Source: Lethocerus indicus (lineage: Eukaryota > Arthropoda > Insecta > Hemiptera > Belostomatidae). Taken from it: DNA of 64,000 nt. Under the pieces are notes generated by a model, which worked only from the letters and a program-made list of their open reading frames with translations, was not told the origin of the DNA and searched no databases. How positions within the stretch are numbered: position 1 is the first letter of the stretch; every line of letters begins with the position of its first letter. Shown in pieces: positions 26,157-38,700 of the stretch. The position numbers and the translations under genes were made by a program. The stretch is from the NCBI GenBank assembly GCA_019843655.1, contig JACDQD010000008.1, positions 15,844,442-15,908,441 of the forward strand, in the 5' to 3' direction.

Positions 26157-28390
26157 ATTGACCAAAACGCGAAATTATACTTTTGACATTATTAATTTGT
26201 TATAGAATTTGTATCCGCTGCTTCGTATTTTCTTCTTATATTTAAATCTATAAAACATATTCCACATTACGGGGTTTTGACGGTAAACCCAACCGTTGTT
26301 CTCAGGTAGAAATTAGTCAAATGAATATTCAACTAGTATGAATTGAGTTCTCCGCGAAATATTTGTTCAGTATCTATTAGTGACACCGACACCATTACTA
26401 CTTATGCCAAACAAGCGTAATTTGTCAATTTTTATCAACCGTAGTTTGGAATTCATGGTATAATGTTGATACCTTTCGCATTATTTTGATTGTCATTGAT
26501 ACTGTATGGCTGTATTAAATTTAATAAAATAAAATCTAGAATTCGGGTCACGAATTCGATTAAATTGACCGGCGCGTGAGTTCTTTTAGGCTTTAGGTAC
26601 TACTGCCGGAAAGCGTTGACCGTCGGATTTTGTGAACGGGAATTAACCGGGAACCGGAGAGCATTTTCGATTGCCTACATCGGGGCAAAACACCATCTTT
26701 TCCAAACAGTTCCCAACGGCCGGTTCATTTGCGGATGGCTACAAATTACAAAGGGAGGAAACTATGGTGTTTTAGGGGGTGCGGGTGGAGGGTGGACGGG
26801 AACAAGAGGGAGCCATGGCCGGGGCCCTGGGCTATCGAACCGACAATACTCGTCGGGGCCCGACGTCGATTGTAGTAGTACTGGAGAAAGAGAGGAAGGG
26901 TACTCTACCACTCGGGCTAATGCCCATCGCTCCGGACGTGTTGGCGTCCCGGCTTAAGTGTCCATTGAACTCTTCCGCTTACGGGAACGACGTTGGGAAT
27001 TGCCTCTTTTGTTTCCGACGATGGGAGGAACATGTTTGTAGGCATAAAGAAGGATTAGATTAAGCCCGATGGTCATTATAACAAATGGTGAGGGCCGTTG
27101 CTAACTGGTTGGGTTGCTAACTGGAGAAAGAACACCGCGAATTGCGAAATATTCCTTCCATTTAATCCGTTTGCAGACGCGTATAATTTAAGTTTTACAT
27201 TAACATTTTTAAATACGCATGAAAATATAAGTTTCATCCTTTAACAGTCATTTTATGCGATAAATGTTGGGAGGGATTAATGCAAGTGGGCTGCGTATAA
27301 ATTACAGTTTTATTATTCCTCGAAATTCTTACTAATTGAAATGATGAAATCGAATGTATCAATATGAGAAATATTTTGCACACGCTCCAGCTAATAATGC
27401 CCACCGGTCCTGGCGCGTTACGCTTGATACATAACGTTTGCGTTCATCATTACAACGGTAACCTAATAGGATGGCTTAGGCGTACCTCACTAACGTGTTA
27501 GCAATTTTCATAATATTCGGTTCTTAATATTCATTCTTATTTGAGGTAAACATGATGGTTTACTTATTCGACATCATTAGGGAAAACTGAAACCGCCCCT
27601 TATTATGAATTAACACAAGACAACTATCGACTGGATTTCCTCCCGAAAAAAGGGCGTTATTAAATGAGGAATTTAAAAATCGGCATGGGCTAAGTGTGCG
27701 AACACCACCCCAAGGGGATGGCCGTCTCGAGTGGCTAGGCGGACTGAAAAAAGAATTGTCGGCGGTGGTGTTAGCCGCCACGACGGTTGGAGATAGCGGA
27801 GGGAATAACTCCCGGTGTAATTCGGACCGACTTCGCTCCTTTGTCTTATCCCCGGCTACTTGAACCGGCCCTTCCCATTGTCCCTCGTCACAAAAGTGCC
27901 CGATTTTATTGCGCCACTTATAATTTATTGGCTCGTTACTACGATTGCCGTAAGATACAGTTTGGCGTTGTCTCGTAATTTCTTAGACCCGAATCCTCTT
28001 TTACTCGGAAATAAGAGAAGGGCAGCAATAAGCTTCGTTCTCGCAGCAGGTCTTTGTCAGACTGCGTTTTTGTAGATAACGCGGATTTTTGTTTTTAGAG
28101 AATTACTTATATATCCATTTGAAGGAATTTTTTCAATGTCATTGTAGTGTTACAATATATGTAGTAATTTGCAGGAATCTTTAATTCATTCGTTGAATTA
28201 ATGTGTGAGTGAAGTGAAAAAAAAACTTGTTAGTTTGGTTACTCCAAAGACTTGTTGAAAATTGTTAAGTGTTAGGCGATAGTCGTAAATAAATGTAAGT
28301 TTTAAATAGTTGGCTATGATACCACGATTTCTCGACAGCCAACATGTAAGTCAAAATTGGTCTGCCTTCGAACTAAATAAGGGAAAGGAG

Positions 28391-28403
28391 ATATATATGT
28401 ATG

Positions 28404-28460
<57 letters not shown>
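28391..28460. repeat. (AT)n microsatellite with ATGT interruptions
   Basis: About 35 units. The first 20 bases include ATGTATGTATGTGT and the rest is pure AT. Confidence 0.97.
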
Positions 28461-28466
<6 letters not shown>

Positions 28467-29182
28467 TATAATATATAAAACTACTTTAAACAGTTACTAT
28501 CATCCAACCGAGTAATTTAAGAAAATATTGTCCCAACTGTATTGTCATGTCAGTGGAACTTGCTCTTATTCATTCGATTCAATTAGGTTTCGCTTTATGA
28601 CGTGCACGAAAGTTAAATGTTACATTTTTTTTTTCCTTTGAGCTTTCACTCTCTGTTGTTCCTAACACGGTGGAAATATTAATTGAACGTCGAGATTAAG
28701 CGGAGGTACTAATAGAATATATAACGAAGTTTTAAATTTTGATAGGATACGAATCACTGCGGGTCTATTGAGCGCCGGTCCCTATAAATATTCCACAGCA
28801 GATTCGAGTGCCATGTTTGACCGTGTTAATTGCGACGTCCGTGTACGGGTTTGATTTATTTTGTAAAATATATGCATTATATGTACAGTGTTTGAGACTC
28901 TTAATTGTATTTCATTATAGGTCGTATTTTCAATTTGTTCTAATTATTCACCGCTGCTTAAAACGCTGTTTGGCCTACCAGTTACCGGCTAGTTTTGCAT
29001 TTATTCGCCTACTTTCTTTGCACGAACAGCCGTGTGAATACGAGTTTTATATTAAATTGAACAGTTTATACGCCGATAAATTCGAGTCACACACTCTGCA
29101 GACCTTTTTGCGTAATCCGCTGCCCTTATTTATTCAGCATTCCCCATTCGTGTGATTTTACCTCTACTATTTAGTCAGGAAT

Positions 29183-29224
29183 TGCACCTCAGTGATGGAG
29201 ATGCCGAAAACCGGTATAGCATAT
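29183..29224 (+). repeat. Degraded hammerhead-like repeat motif
   Basis: Plus strand: a region around CAGUGAUGGAGAUGCC followed by GAAAA, CCGGU, A, UAGC. The GCC-GAAA-CCGGU core and the 3' closing-stem strand UAGC resemble the copies at 19.5 and 48.6 kb, but the CUGANGA block and its pairing partner have decayed. Confidence 0.4.
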
Positions 29225-32200
29225 AACCAAATAAGCGAGTCGACAATAGATTGTGGATATTCCTAATCAAATTATGTCAATTCCATTTCAAACGATGGGA
29301 TACTCAAAGCACTAAGTAAAATCGAAATTTAATTGTATTATGTAATGTTACTTTTTATTTATGTTGTGATTTATTATAGTCATATATAGGACAAACAGGA
29401 AAGCCTTAGGTTTCTTAAAACCTATCGAGAATAATTAATTTCTGTTGAAAATTGCTTAGTGGTTGATTCAACGCGATGTAAACACATTGAATTTCCTTTC
29501 AATTTAAAATTTCAGCTGATTAAACATGAGGAACCCGTAACCTCTAGAAAGTCAGTTGCGTAGTTTGTTCGGTAACTGCTTCAATGGTATATTTCAAGTG
29601 GAACTCCAGCATACTCTTCGAAATGTTAATGTCCGCAAGATGTATATTTTTTGTAGTGCTTTTTACGCGGCCTAAATATAGAGCTTCATCCTCTTCCAAT
29701 AATTATTACAGAGGTATCTGCACCGTGTAAGGCATTAAACTAATGGGGTGACTTGATAGGGATCGCGACGTTAAAACGTACGGTGCATTTAATAGCGCAC
29801 GGGGGATAGTGAAGGGGCCGTGACAATACCCAGGATTGAATTCCGGAAAAATCGCGGCGTCACGCAAGTTGGATGGGACACTCCCGACGGCCCTTATTTA
29901 ATGAAGGGCCACCGGAGATAGCGTGACAATTGTGGCGTAGCAATTTGTCACGGCCGCCGATAATAATGCCCACTCGAGCCAGACAACGCTCTCCTTCAGA
30001 GCCCCCTTCCCCCTTTTGCTAATTTACTTTCCTGGCCAAGTCGGTATAATCCCCCTCCAACAATTCTCCGCTCGCAGGGAAATTTTTTCTCTCTCCCCCC
30101 GCGTCCGTTCGTTCCGTCTGCTAATGAGAGCGCGCGCGGCCCATAATTCCGAAATATCTAACTGCGGTTAACAAAGCGTCCGCTGTAAATATCCGACGGT
30201 CCGTAAACACAGTCCATGTTAGATTTACAGCCTGCCAGGTATTGTATTTTTCCTATTATTATCCACCTCTCTCGAATCGTCAATAATTTCCATAGCGACA
30301 TTAGGCTCAAGAAGCACCTTCTGGATCTACACAACAATCTGTGAACGACCTTTGTAATTCCAAACATTAATTTAATGGGAAAATGAAATTTTTTAAATAA
30401 TAAACATATTAGTCACTCGGAATTTTTTTTATTTGTGTTTCGTTTAATATTAACACTAGTATCATGATTGTTAGTAGAATTAACAGTAAGTAATACATTT
30501 TTGACTGAAATAAATGTTTAAAATTAATTTATGATTATTATAAAAACCGTCCGTATCCAATAAAATATTGCCTCTCTTAGTTACCGCAACAAGGGCTAAT
30601 ATAATTAGGTAAATGAAACGCGGTTATATGTTTTCTGTGTATCTCGACTCTCGAAACTAGATTAATTTAATATTTTGATGTACATGACGTTTTTTATCAA
30701 ATGGGAGGGAATGCGAGGTTAATTGAATCGTAGAGAATAAAGTTTTTTTATTACCGTCGAGCGTTATTATAAAAAATTGTTTCAGAGATAGTGGAAATTA
30801 TTCCCATGAGCGAGTAATACTACATGTTTTAAGTCTCCTAAAGGAATCCACGGCGTGACAATTTAATTAATGCCCCGAACTCCGGGAATTTTCTCCGATT
30901 ATTTCAGGTGTACTTTGCTATTTATTTACGTACAATTCTTGCAGCTGCATTCTGGGAATGAAATTAACACAATATCTGCCGTGAATGAATTTCTGGGATT
31001 TTCGAAACAAGAGGATTAAAATGTGATGATTTATCAAAAATTGGAGCGTGAATGCGATCGAATCCCACCCTGGGAGGATAGATTTCATTTGTGGCCTGCG
31101 ATTACGGAATTGGTTCGTGACTTGAAAAGCAGAAATGCTCCCTGGAGGCCAAAATAAAAAAGTGTATTAAAACATAAAGGAAAATACTTCCTGGAGTCGC
31201 ATATTCGCAAGATTATATTGTTAAATAAGATGATTATTCAAAAATGTATCAAGTAGCTAGAGGGCTGAATTCCTCCATTATTATTTAGTTTAATTCCCAT
31301 TCTAAAATGTTCTTTTGTGAAAGTTATCTCGTTTTATGCGAAACGAACGTTTTATGAAAGCGGTAGCGAGAAGCTCCGCTCTTGCACAACCGAACTAGGG
31401 AGATGACGCAGATGATATTCCAAGCTGCGGACTTCATTAATTTCATCCTAAGTTTTATTCTTTAATCAAATCCGCAACCATAAGGAAATCCAAATTCAAA
31501 AGATATGTGCCAGAGAATGACGTGTATCAAAGGGGATGTATTCCAAAAGATTAATCGAAATTATTCGCCACTGGTAATTAACCTCTCTAGAACAGTCACA
31601 ACATCCCAGGTATTATGCCTGAAAGGTATTTTTCGAGGACCCTGTTATTTCTAATGAAATCTTCCGCCATAAAATACGAGACTAAATTTCTGGTTTCCAT
31701 GGCAACCCCCACCTACGACCGATCCGCTCGGAATTTGTAGCTGCAGTAGCCGAGAGGTCCGGGAATGGGAATACCGTCGCCGGCTGTCTCATTACATCAC
31801 GTGGTACTATGGTCTAGTCCACCCCCCTCCCCCGTCCCTAGCATACCCGGCCCCCAATATACCCTCCCGATTAGTACAAGGGTTAAGGGCCTGCTTCTCC
31901 GCACCGCTTTAAGTCCAACCTTGTAAACGCGGATTAAGATCCTGGGCTCCCGGCCGAAGCGAAAGGCGGTTGTAAAGAGCCATCTCTCCTGTACCGTAAA
32001 ACGCGGACCGTTATGTAACCGTGGCTGACGTCAGGTTACGATGACGGCGGGTCGTTACGCGACCTTGTCGTTACCCTTGCTATTGTCGATGAAACGGTTG
32101 AAAGTTTAAAAGTGCCGGAAAAAATTATCCGCGAGATTCCGGAATGGGCCCGATCAGTATCTGGAAGCGGGGCCTACCTAATAACCGGGGACATTGACTA

Positions 32201-33873
32201 CAATGGACTTGTATGAGGTATTAGACCACTGAGGCATCAATACGAAACAAAAAGCGAAAGGACTATGGCAGAGGCCGGCAAAATATTATTCGACCGGATA
32301 TACCTGGGAATGTTTTCGGCGGGGACTGGTAACTGGATATCGTTAGTTTTGTACACGATGAAATTGAATATATTCGGACAAGTAACATGTGTACAAATTC
32401 CGTTAAAATTGAACATCCCATGACTGTCGTTTAATAAGGAACCTTCTTCAATAAGATCGCATGAGTAATTTTTGAACCGAGGCCTTTGCCCTTTGACAGA
32501 GACCCCGATTTTTCAACGGATTTACATGCTTTGGAACACAACTTGAATAAAACTATTCAAAACGACTAACCGTCCAGAAACTTCTCTAAAGTCGTATTAT
32601 ATTTCCATCATATTTGTATAGGACGTTGTTGTAGGCTTCTTTCATATCTAATTTTGAATATAATTATGGACATTGCTATAGAATGGATGCCAGAGGCCCT
32701 GGAATCCAATTCAGTTTAATTATTCAAACCATAGCTAATGTTCAAATACGATTGCCACAACACGGGAAGGGTCCAGGGTTGAATGTGAAACAAAGTTTAA
32801 TTTCGAACTCCATATTCCTTAATAAATTTACGTATGTGATAAGCATGAAAAGATGTGGCGACAATTAAAAAACTCGAATAATTTCCCATTACATTACGCC
32901 CTGGTTTTACATTACATTAAATTAAGCTATTGATTAAGATGTTGATTCTTAAGATGGGCACACATATGCCACTAAGGAAGCAATTTCTCGATAATAAAAA
33001 TGTTTACGAAAAGCGAATGTAACGTTGAGCATTGCTTCTTGAGAATTATTAAGAATTCTAAAATGTACCTGGGGGTGCGAATCCCAAAAGAGCTTTTCAC
33101 GCGCTTAAATATACCGCCCCACCCTCGGAGCTATTAATGGTACCATTAAGTGAGGCTAAAACACTGTGTCGCCTTCGGACAATTTGGGGAGGTCGCGCTC
33201 AGCCCACTGGATAAATGAACACCGGTGTGGGGGGCAGGAAATTCAACAATCCCGAGGAGGAAATTAGCGCTTCTCCGTGTGAGCGTACAACTCATTTGTG
33301 CCGCTAATTCAATTTAATAAGCTGTAATTCCGTGTACTCGCTTTCTCGCGGGTAAGTGAAATCTCCCCCGCATGTGTACGACCGAGGCCCGTTAAACCGA
33401 AATGTTAAGGTGCGATGTGCTCACGCGGAGTCGGATCAGGTGTTTTTAACTGCTTCCCGGTCCTGATCTCTGGTTTTCATTATGTCGCCCCTCGAAATTG
33501 TTTCTAGAGATCCAAATGGAAACCCAGCGAACGACACGGTATTTAACATAATTCTTCCAGTTACTGCCTACGATTTTATAGTAAAAATGATATTGAAGAC
33601 CAAATTCATATAATAAATATAGTCGCTTTGGTGTTGCACAGGAACAAAAGAGCGAAACGAAGAGAACTACATTCGGGTAAATCGTGGAGCCTGTACATGT
33701 TTTCTTTCCAGTATGTTGGACCATGGTATATTGTACCACGTTCATGTGGTTGTCCTTGTATCCGGCCCTGAAGTCCAGTTTTACAGTTCTGATATTGAAT
33801 TAAGCTCACGTGACGACAATTGCGCCCCCGCATTTTATTGCCGGTTTTATTTTTAAACAAGTCTGCTCTCTCT

Positions 33874-33875
<2 letters not shown>

Positions 33876-33931
<56 letters not shown>
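33876..33931. repeat. (CT)n microsatellite
   Basis: About 28 CT units, preceded by an imperfect CTCTCTCTTG stretch. Confidence 0.97.
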
Positions 33932-33935
<4 letters not shown>

Positions 33936-35789
33936 GATATAATATTCATATCAACATGAGAAGCGGCTGTCTCTAAATCAACTTTGTTCCGTGACTCGGA
34001 CGGCGCCCTGGCCCTTGGCGGAATTCCACTTTACGAGGGCGGCCCTTTAATAATACCTGGTCGGTAATTTGTGTTTTAATGGACGCGAATAACTCGGGCT
34101 GAAATTTATCCGACAGAATTTATCCCCGTTACAAATTTCCTGGTATGCTGACGAGTGCTGCTATCAAAAATCAGTTCACTAAAACAGATTATACACTGGT
34201 TTTATACAACCTATTACGTTATGCATGATTTGTTCGCTTTGTATACAATAATGTAAAGGTAGAGAGGCCTCATTGTGGCAAATTGTGTAGTTTATGATAA
34301 ACTTTCGGTTTTCTTTTACGCCACATTACTTATGAACTGTTATTTTATGATAATTTAGTACGATAATATTCGTAACAAAAATTAAAAATCGTGTGAAGTA
34401 AATAATTTTACTTAAACATATTACAAAGGAAGTCAAAAAATTAATGTACAGTTCTTTTGAAACAGGATAACATGTAGTTTGTTTCTTCCATAATATTTTG
34501 TTCTTATTGATTTCGCCTGCTTCCAACTAACTGTTTTTGTAATTTTTCTGCACGAATATATTCATATAATTATTGAAATGAATCACAGTTGTTCAGTTTC
34601 AAACATCCAGGGCAGTGGCCGAGTTCAAACATCCAACAGAAGGCCAATATCATCCTGAGGGGAGCGACTAGTCGATCGAAGCCGGAAGTTTTCAGATTGA
34701 GAATTAATTGCTCGATAGAACCTATACTTGGAGTGGCCGGTAATGGCCACTCCACTTCTGACCGTGTACCCAATTTCTGTCCAGACTTGAGGACTGCTCA
34801 CCACTGGGATTTCTAATTTCGTTTAGACCTGCCGATGAGCTCTTGTCGTTTAGAGAGGGATACAGTGTTTTCATACAGTGGTTAGGGTTATTACGATAAA
34901 TTTATTGATTTTTACAGTTCCTCTGGTCGGGCCATGTGATGGTAAAAGTGGGTATTATGGTGGGTATAAAGGAAATTAAAATAAATTGTACTGTACTTTC
35001 GTCACATCCAAAAATAATATTAGAAAATTTATGCAAAATTTATAGTGAATTTCCTAACTTTCGCATGATTATTTGAAACAATCGCCTAAATTAGTCATTA
35101 AATAGCCTTCTCAAACGCACAAAAACAAGTAAAATATCTTCTCATCGTATTAAGCTCGGACGACTTGAATGTTTATTCTAGGGACCGTATTGAGATGCAA
35201 CTGTTATGCTGCAATAATCGTTCGACTGTATGGTTCAAAGCGCATTCCTTTATGTGTTGGTAATTGTAGGCGTTTGTGTGCGGGTATGTGTGTTTACAGG
35301 TCTGAGAGTGAGAGAGGGTGAGAATGGGAGTTGTGGAAAGGAGTCGAGGGATGGGTGGGAAAGAGAGACTAAGTGAGAGGCGGGGCTTCTCTGTAACCAG
35401 TAACTGGAAACCATAGATAAGGAAAGACTTAGACATTTGCATATGAACGGAGACCGAGCAAGTGTGTGTGATTAGATTATCATAACACTAAACATGTCTG
35501 GTGCTCGCGTCAGTTGAATGGAACAATGGGTGGGAGCCAACCAGAACACATATAGACGGTGGGTTCTCTTCCATAACTGCCTTCCATATTCCAACAGTGG
35601 TATTTGCAGTCTTCTGTTTTTTGCGTTTGAGGGGGGGTAATTTTTTTCCTGAACAAGTTTATAAGGCATACAGATTAAGTTAAGTTATGCAATTTTAAAT
35701 GGTGTACGAACATTGGAACATTTACAGTGGTAACCATTCTATGTTGATATTTGCTGCCACAATCGGCTTCAGAACTCACTGTAAATACC

Positions 35790-38700
35790 TTATCTCCAAT
35801 TCATCGGAAGCGTATAGAACTTAACAAACTCTTCGACGACACCCGAGAATTTCAATGTTTTAGGTTTCTTCCTTACTTTTCTGGTCTTTCTCCAGTGCAT
35901 CTCGTTGTGGTCAATCCAATAAAATTCCAGTAGGTTACCGGAGGCCAACGCCATCTCTTTGGCTTTGAACAATAGGTTTGAACCGATGGACTCTTGGGAA
36001 TTCAGAAAGCAATTATAAGCCAACAGATGTAAAAACCTCGGGATAATCAACGGCATCGATTTCCTCATGTTACTTATTACCTTGGAAAGTAGTCGTATCT
36101 CTACGTGAAGCTCATAAGTTAGTTGGTAATACTGGGTTTTTACGGTGTAAAGCATCAGACCCTCGTACATCATCATAATTATCAATGGGAAATGTCTGTA
36201 GGGCCCGATGTAGTGGTCGATGAAGAAGGACGGAGCCCATACCTTGGCCTTGTCCCAGTAATCATTTCTGATGCACCACAACCACATTGCCACACCGAAA
36301 AACTTATCGGCGTGCCTGTCTCTGAGGACGACGATTCGATCCCTGTACGTTATGAAGAAGGTTGCCACTTCGCCTACCGCAACTAGGTCAATACCCAGAT
36401 AAAGCTTAATATAAATGCATATCGCGTAGTACCAAACTTTGCAAGACTGATCGCAGTCGGATTCCGCCGCCGATTCCAGTTCCCCCAAACATAGACAAAC
36501 CTCGTTTACTTTGAGGGATAAAATTTTCACCAGGATGAGCCTGGGAAGTAAATAGAGTCTTGCATCGTACCTAAAAGCGGTAAGGTTCATGGTCAGAGCC
36601 GCGTTGCCGATTTTCATAGCATTGCCAATATCACCGCTCATCATTCGGTACATGAAGATCGAAGAATATAAATCCAATATTCCGTTCATTTCTTTGTATT
36701 CCAAATTTATAGCTTTCATTGATATAACTTTGAGCGCGAAATATTCCAAAGACTGGAATAAAACTTCGTTAGAATATTCGTAGGACAGTTGGAAAAATGC
36801 GCTAATGGACGCGCATAATACATAAAAATTGAGACCACTCGTTAATGCGAGATCTAGGCTCCGGGTAGCGCAATAGCGGAGCATTTTCCAATCGTTTTTA
36901 TAACGATATAACTTGCTAGCGAAATTGAAACATTCGGAAGAGTACATCTTGACGACGGCTCTCGAGAAGTTGTGCGTTCTATTGTATGCGAGTTTAGGGA
37001 GATACAAAAGACCATATTTTAGTTTTATCAATAGAAGGTTTACTATGACTGCCTTAATCCTGTAATTTTCTGAAACGTTAGTTTCGAAATAGCTAAGAGA
37101 TTTCATAAGGTATTTTTCGGCATCTTCCAGTTGTCCCATATGTATATAACTGAGTCCGTAAAGCGAATAAATAATTCCGTACGTGCAATTTATTTTCCAT
37201 CGGTCCTCTTCGTAGATGCTGCCGCATATTTTTTCCATATAAGTCAAAGAATCGGACAGAAGCTTCTGGGAGTATGATAAATCGTTTGATGAAATACAGA
37301 GAGGGACTAGATTGAGAATGGAGTTTATGGATTTCTCCCAAGCCTCAGCACTAATGCTATGATTTAGACATTCGGTGTAAAGTATGTACAATATGGTCTG
37401 ACACCTACAATTGGCCATATTAACGTTCGCGAACGACATCAACTGCTGCGTGCTAACGCGCAAATTGCTGAACGTATATTTATCTAACTTCTTATCCGAC
37501 CTAATGAGGTCGGTTAAGTGTTTAACGTTTAATAATTCGTGCCCGTACTTAACTGAATATTCGTCTAAACCGAATGAATTATCCTCCATATCTAATACCG
37601 TTTTTTCGAGTGTAGTATCGGGCAATATATGTTTGAATCTGAGGCGTCGACACCCCTGGCAACGACGCACATTGTTCTCCAAATGAAGCAAGGCTTTGGA
37701 ATGGTACAATATTTTCTCTTGATTGGTTAGCAAAGTGTACGTAGTTGATTTAAAAGAAGCCGCTCTGAAACAAAAGAAACGACAACTAGCGTATGCAGAA
37801 AATCCAATAATTTTTTCAGGCTGGGGCTCACAATAACATCCGATTCCCTGATCTTGAGTCGCGTTCAAAAGTAATCTCCTTGTTGCAAGAGTATCTGAAG
37901 CGAGACCTCTGCTGCGGCTGGCGCAGGCTAGAATCCTCAAATCGAAGAGTGTTTCAACTGCCTGCGAGGTTTGTTCCTGGGGTGGTTTATTAAGAACGAA
38001 CTCGACCATTGCCCTCGAACAGCTTTCACCTATAACCGAACAGCATTTTAAAAATGTTTGTAGGAAAGGGGACAAACGATCAAACATTTGCAAAACAATA
38101 GCGTTCATCGACTGCGGTATTTCCTCCATCGGTAAATCGTGTTTGAGGCAAACGGGAAGCAGTTTGTCTTCAGTGGCCGTCTCCTTGTCTTCTACTTTAT
38201 TTACGAACGCCCTCTGTTGATAAATAAGCCACTGTTTTACTTCCGGTATTATGCTATCAAACTTGGTCCTTTCGATCATATGTCTTGGCGCCATTACCAA
38301 ATCGTTGGCTCTGATTTCATCGAGAGTTATGTTCTTAATATAGATAAGTCCGGCTTGAATGCAGCTCAGGAGGTAGCTTTCTATCCAGCCTGGATTCCCG
38401 CCGCATTCATTTTCGATAAGGGTAATAAAATCGTAGGGAATGGCATTAACTTCTAATATCTGACAGGATATTCCGATATGGAACCATTTATGGATTCCCT
38501 TTAATTTAATACCGACAACATACTCCATCGACAAAAAATGTCTCGCTACTGTAGACAGATTCTTGCGAGTGCCAATCGTCAAAACGAGACATATATTCGA
38601 ATTTTTGCAGAAAAGATCCATCAGTTCCCAGGAATCATTGTCGATAAATTCGGCATTGTCGATGAGAAGGAGGGTCACTTCTTTGAAGCATTTATTAATT

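Larger units (their letters stand above)
24920..35789. other. Non-coding stretch with islands and microsatellites, no supported gene
   Basis: AT-rich DNA with GC/CpG-rich islands near 25500-25800, 26560-27060, 27400-28000, 29750-30140, 31690-32120 and 33080-33430. Many of these mix GGCC/CGG runs with TAAT-type homeodomain-like sites. Also here are two degraded ribozyme-like repeats and the (AT)n and (CT)n tracts listed separately. An acceptor-like CTTGCAG at 30938-30944 precedes a 24-codon open frame ending in TAA (LHSGNEINT...), too weak to call. Confidence 0.4.

Noticed and set aside
28808..29155. 115-codon plus-strand frame, Leu/Phe/Tyr-rich
   Set aside because: No motif, and its composition follows AT-rich background. 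No splice or promoter signal supports it.
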